Assembly: GCA_031275255.1 (NCBI GenBank)
Contig: JAISPA010000118.1
Location: 1 to 7,018 of the forward strand
Length of the DNA stretch: 7,018 nt
Reading direction: 5' to 3'
DNA from: Acidaminococcales bacterium
GTDB taxonomy: Bacteria; Bacillota; Negativicutes; Acidaminococcales; JAISLQ01
Below are positions 6,202 through 7,018 of the stretch, one piece after another; position 1 is the first letter of the stretch, and every line of letters starts with the position of its first letter. A model generated the notes under the pieces. That model did not search any database. It was given only the letters and a program-made list of their open reading frames with translations, and had not been told where the DNA came from. Both the position numbers and the translations under genes were made by a program.

Positions 6202-6279
6202 CGCGCAAAAACCGCGCAAAAAATTGCGCGGGAAAGCGCCGGCGCAAAACGGCGCCAGCATTGGGCCCTTTCCAGGGCG
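6202..6279. repeat. Cluster of GC-rich hairpins and an 11-bp tandem repeat
   Basis: CCGCGCAAAAA occurs twice in tandem (6202-6212 and 6213-6223). The second copy starts a perfect hairpin with an 8-bp stem and AAAA loop (6213-6220 with 6225-6232). Two further stems follow: GCGCCG/CGGCGC (6237-6242 with 6251-6256) and GCCCT/AGGGC (6266-6270 with 6275-6279). Leftward, the first hairpin is followed by TTTTTG, so it could act as a terminator in that direction. The cluster lies between two divergent promoters, upstream of both. Confidence 0.6.
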
Positions 6280-6333
6280 GCGCGGGGCAATTTAACTTGC
6301 AATTTTCAGTTCAAAAACAATCAAAAATTTTTG

Positions 6334-6362
6334 TTGACAAGCGTAAAATAGTGGGGTAAAAT
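6334..6362 (+). promoter_or_regulatory. Near-consensus promoter of cysK
   Basis: A perfect TTGACA (6334-6339) and TAAAAT (6357-6362) are separated by exactly 17 bp. The transcription start is expected near 6369, giving a leader of about 50 nt. That is too short for a T-box or SAM riboswitch, so any sulfur control is likely by a DNA-binding protein. Confidence 0.85.
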
Positions 6363-6372
6363 ATTTTTAAAA

Positions 6373-6389
6373 CATATATAATTTATATG
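6373..6389. promoter_or_regulatory. Palindrome at cysK start, possible operator
   Basis: CATATA (6373-6378) and TATATG (6384-6389) form a perfect 6-bp dyad with a 5-bp centre, only a few bases past the predicted transcription start. A repressor bound here would block cysK. CymR-type Rrf2 repressors regulate cysteine genes in related bacteria through AT-rich dyads, but this site is not a recognised CymR match. AT-rich DNA yields such dyads by chance fairly often. Confidence 0.3.
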
Positions 6390-6419
6390 CTTGATATGAT
6401 TTTGAACGGAGGTAACGAC

Positions 6420-7018
6420 ATGGCAAACATAGCAAAAGGTCTTACAGACCTCATCGGGAAGACCCCGCTTCTGCAATTGGACGGATACGCCAGGCAGGAA
6501 AATTTGGCGGCGAACATCATAGGCAAGCTGGAGTATTACAATCCGGCGGGCAGTGTAAAAGACCGTATTGCCAAATCCATGATTGAAGATGCGGAAAAAA
6601 GCGGCAAATTAAAGCCCGATTCGATCATCATTGAGCCGACCAGCGGCAATACCGGCATAGGGCTGGCTTCGGTGGCGGCCGCCCGCGGCTATCGCATCAT
6701 CCTGACCATGCCGGAGACGATGAGCATTGAGCGGCGCAGACTGCTCAAAGCCTATGGCGCGGAGCTTGTTTTGACGGAAGGCGCCAAGGGCATGAAAGGG
6801 GCGATTGAACGCGCGGCGCAATTAGCGGCGGAAACGCCCAATTCCTTTGTGCCCGGCCAATTTGTCAATCCGGCGAACCCGGCAATTCACAAAACGACGA
6901 CCGGCCCGGAAATATGGGAAGACGCCGGCGGCAAAGTAGACGTATTCGTCTCCGGCATCGGCACGGGCGGCACGGTTACGGGCGCAGGCGAATATTTGCG
7001 GGAAAAGAACCCCAAAAT
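6420..7018 (+). CDS. cysK: Cysteine synthase A (O-acetylserine sulfhydrylase), 3' end missing
   Basis: This PLP enzyme makes L-cysteine from O-acetylserine and sulfide in the cytoplasm. About 199 of the usual roughly 305 residues are present. NPAGSVKDR holds the PLP-binding Lys47, PTSGNTG (73-79) is the substrate/PLP loop with Asn77, and SGIGTGGT (178-185) is the phosphate-binding loop. The stretch [19 protein letters not shown] is typical of CysK-type enzymes. The O-acetylserine-specific form is favoured over CysM or cystathionine beta-synthase by this pattern, although the C-terminal part is not visible. The start is ATG with GGAGGT six bases upstream. The reading frame is open to the window edge with no disruption. 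Transcription is rightward from its own strong promoter, divergent from the c-di-GMP genes, so a functional link to them is not expected. Confidence 0.95.
   Translation, partial: MANIAKGLTDLIGKTPLLQLDGYARQENLAANIIGKLEYYNPAGSVKDRIAKSMIEDAEKSGKLKPDSIIIEPTSGNTGIGLASVAAARGYRIILTMPETMSIERRRLLKAYGAELVLTEGAKGMKGAIERAAQLAAETPNSFVPGQFVNPANPAIHKTTTGPEIWEDAGGKVDVFVSGIGTGGTVTGAGEYLREKNPK

Larger units (their letters stand above)
5944..6419. other. Divergent intergenic region between HD-GYP gene and cysK
   Basis: No supported gene lies here. From left to right it holds the ribosome binding site and long leader of the leftward HD-GYP gene, that gene's probable promoter (6167-6195), a GC-rich cluster of direct and inverted repeats (6202-6279), the cysK promoter (6334-6362) and a palindrome just past the cysK transcription start. 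The leftward leader of about 215 nt is longer than needed for translation. I looked for c-di-GMP, cobalamin and SAM riboswitch signatures in it and recognised none. Confidence 0.75.

Noticed and set aside
6147..6359. A 70-residue rightward ORF before cysK
   Set aside because: It runs through the GC-rich hairpin cluster and into the cysK promoter, with no ribosome binding site.

Overview
The window looks like the chromosome of a Bacillota-type bacterium. The support is strong GGAGG-type ribosome binding sites, a TTG start, TTGACA/TATAAT-like promoters, and intermediate GC content with AT-rich promoter regions. A diderm member such as Negativicutes is possible, but nothing here proves it.

Layout. 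Positions 34-4416 hold a compact leftward (minus-strand) cluster, in transcription order: a REC/HD-GYP response regulator (4416-3391), a membrane-bound hybrid histidine kinase with HisKA, HATPase, REC and HPt modules (3368-408), and a small DUF190 (PII-like) protein (408-34) translationally coupled to the kinase by a TAATG overlap. Upstream, across a 510-bp gap, is a second leftward REC/HD-GYP gene (5943-4927). It is a clear paralogue of the first but has lost one conserved metal-ligand Asp. A 476-bp divergent region (5944-6419) then separates this block from a rightward cysK (O-acetylserine sulfhydrylase), which has a near-consensus promoter and runs off the right edge.

How the genes may work together. 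The kinase can sense an extracytoplasmic signal and pass phosphate His to Asp to His inside one polypeptide. The natural final acceptor is Asp51 of the adjacent HD-GYP regulator, so the cluster is best read as a phosphorelay controlling cyclic-di-GMP breakdown. The second regulator may be a degenerate, regulatory copy. cysK is probably an unrelated neighbour.

The most unusual structure lies between the two HD-GYP genes. A 28-bp sequence occurs twice in opposite orientation (27/28 identical; 4581-4608 and 4733-4760), enclosing 124 bp. Each copy has the layout of a Xer/dif recombination site: 11-bp imperfect arms around a TGTATA centre. As it now stands, one copy plus adjacent inner sequence forms a possible leftward terminator that inversion would break. 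This makes a candidate phase-variable switch between two c-di-GMP genes. The repeats are certain; recombination and switching are inference.
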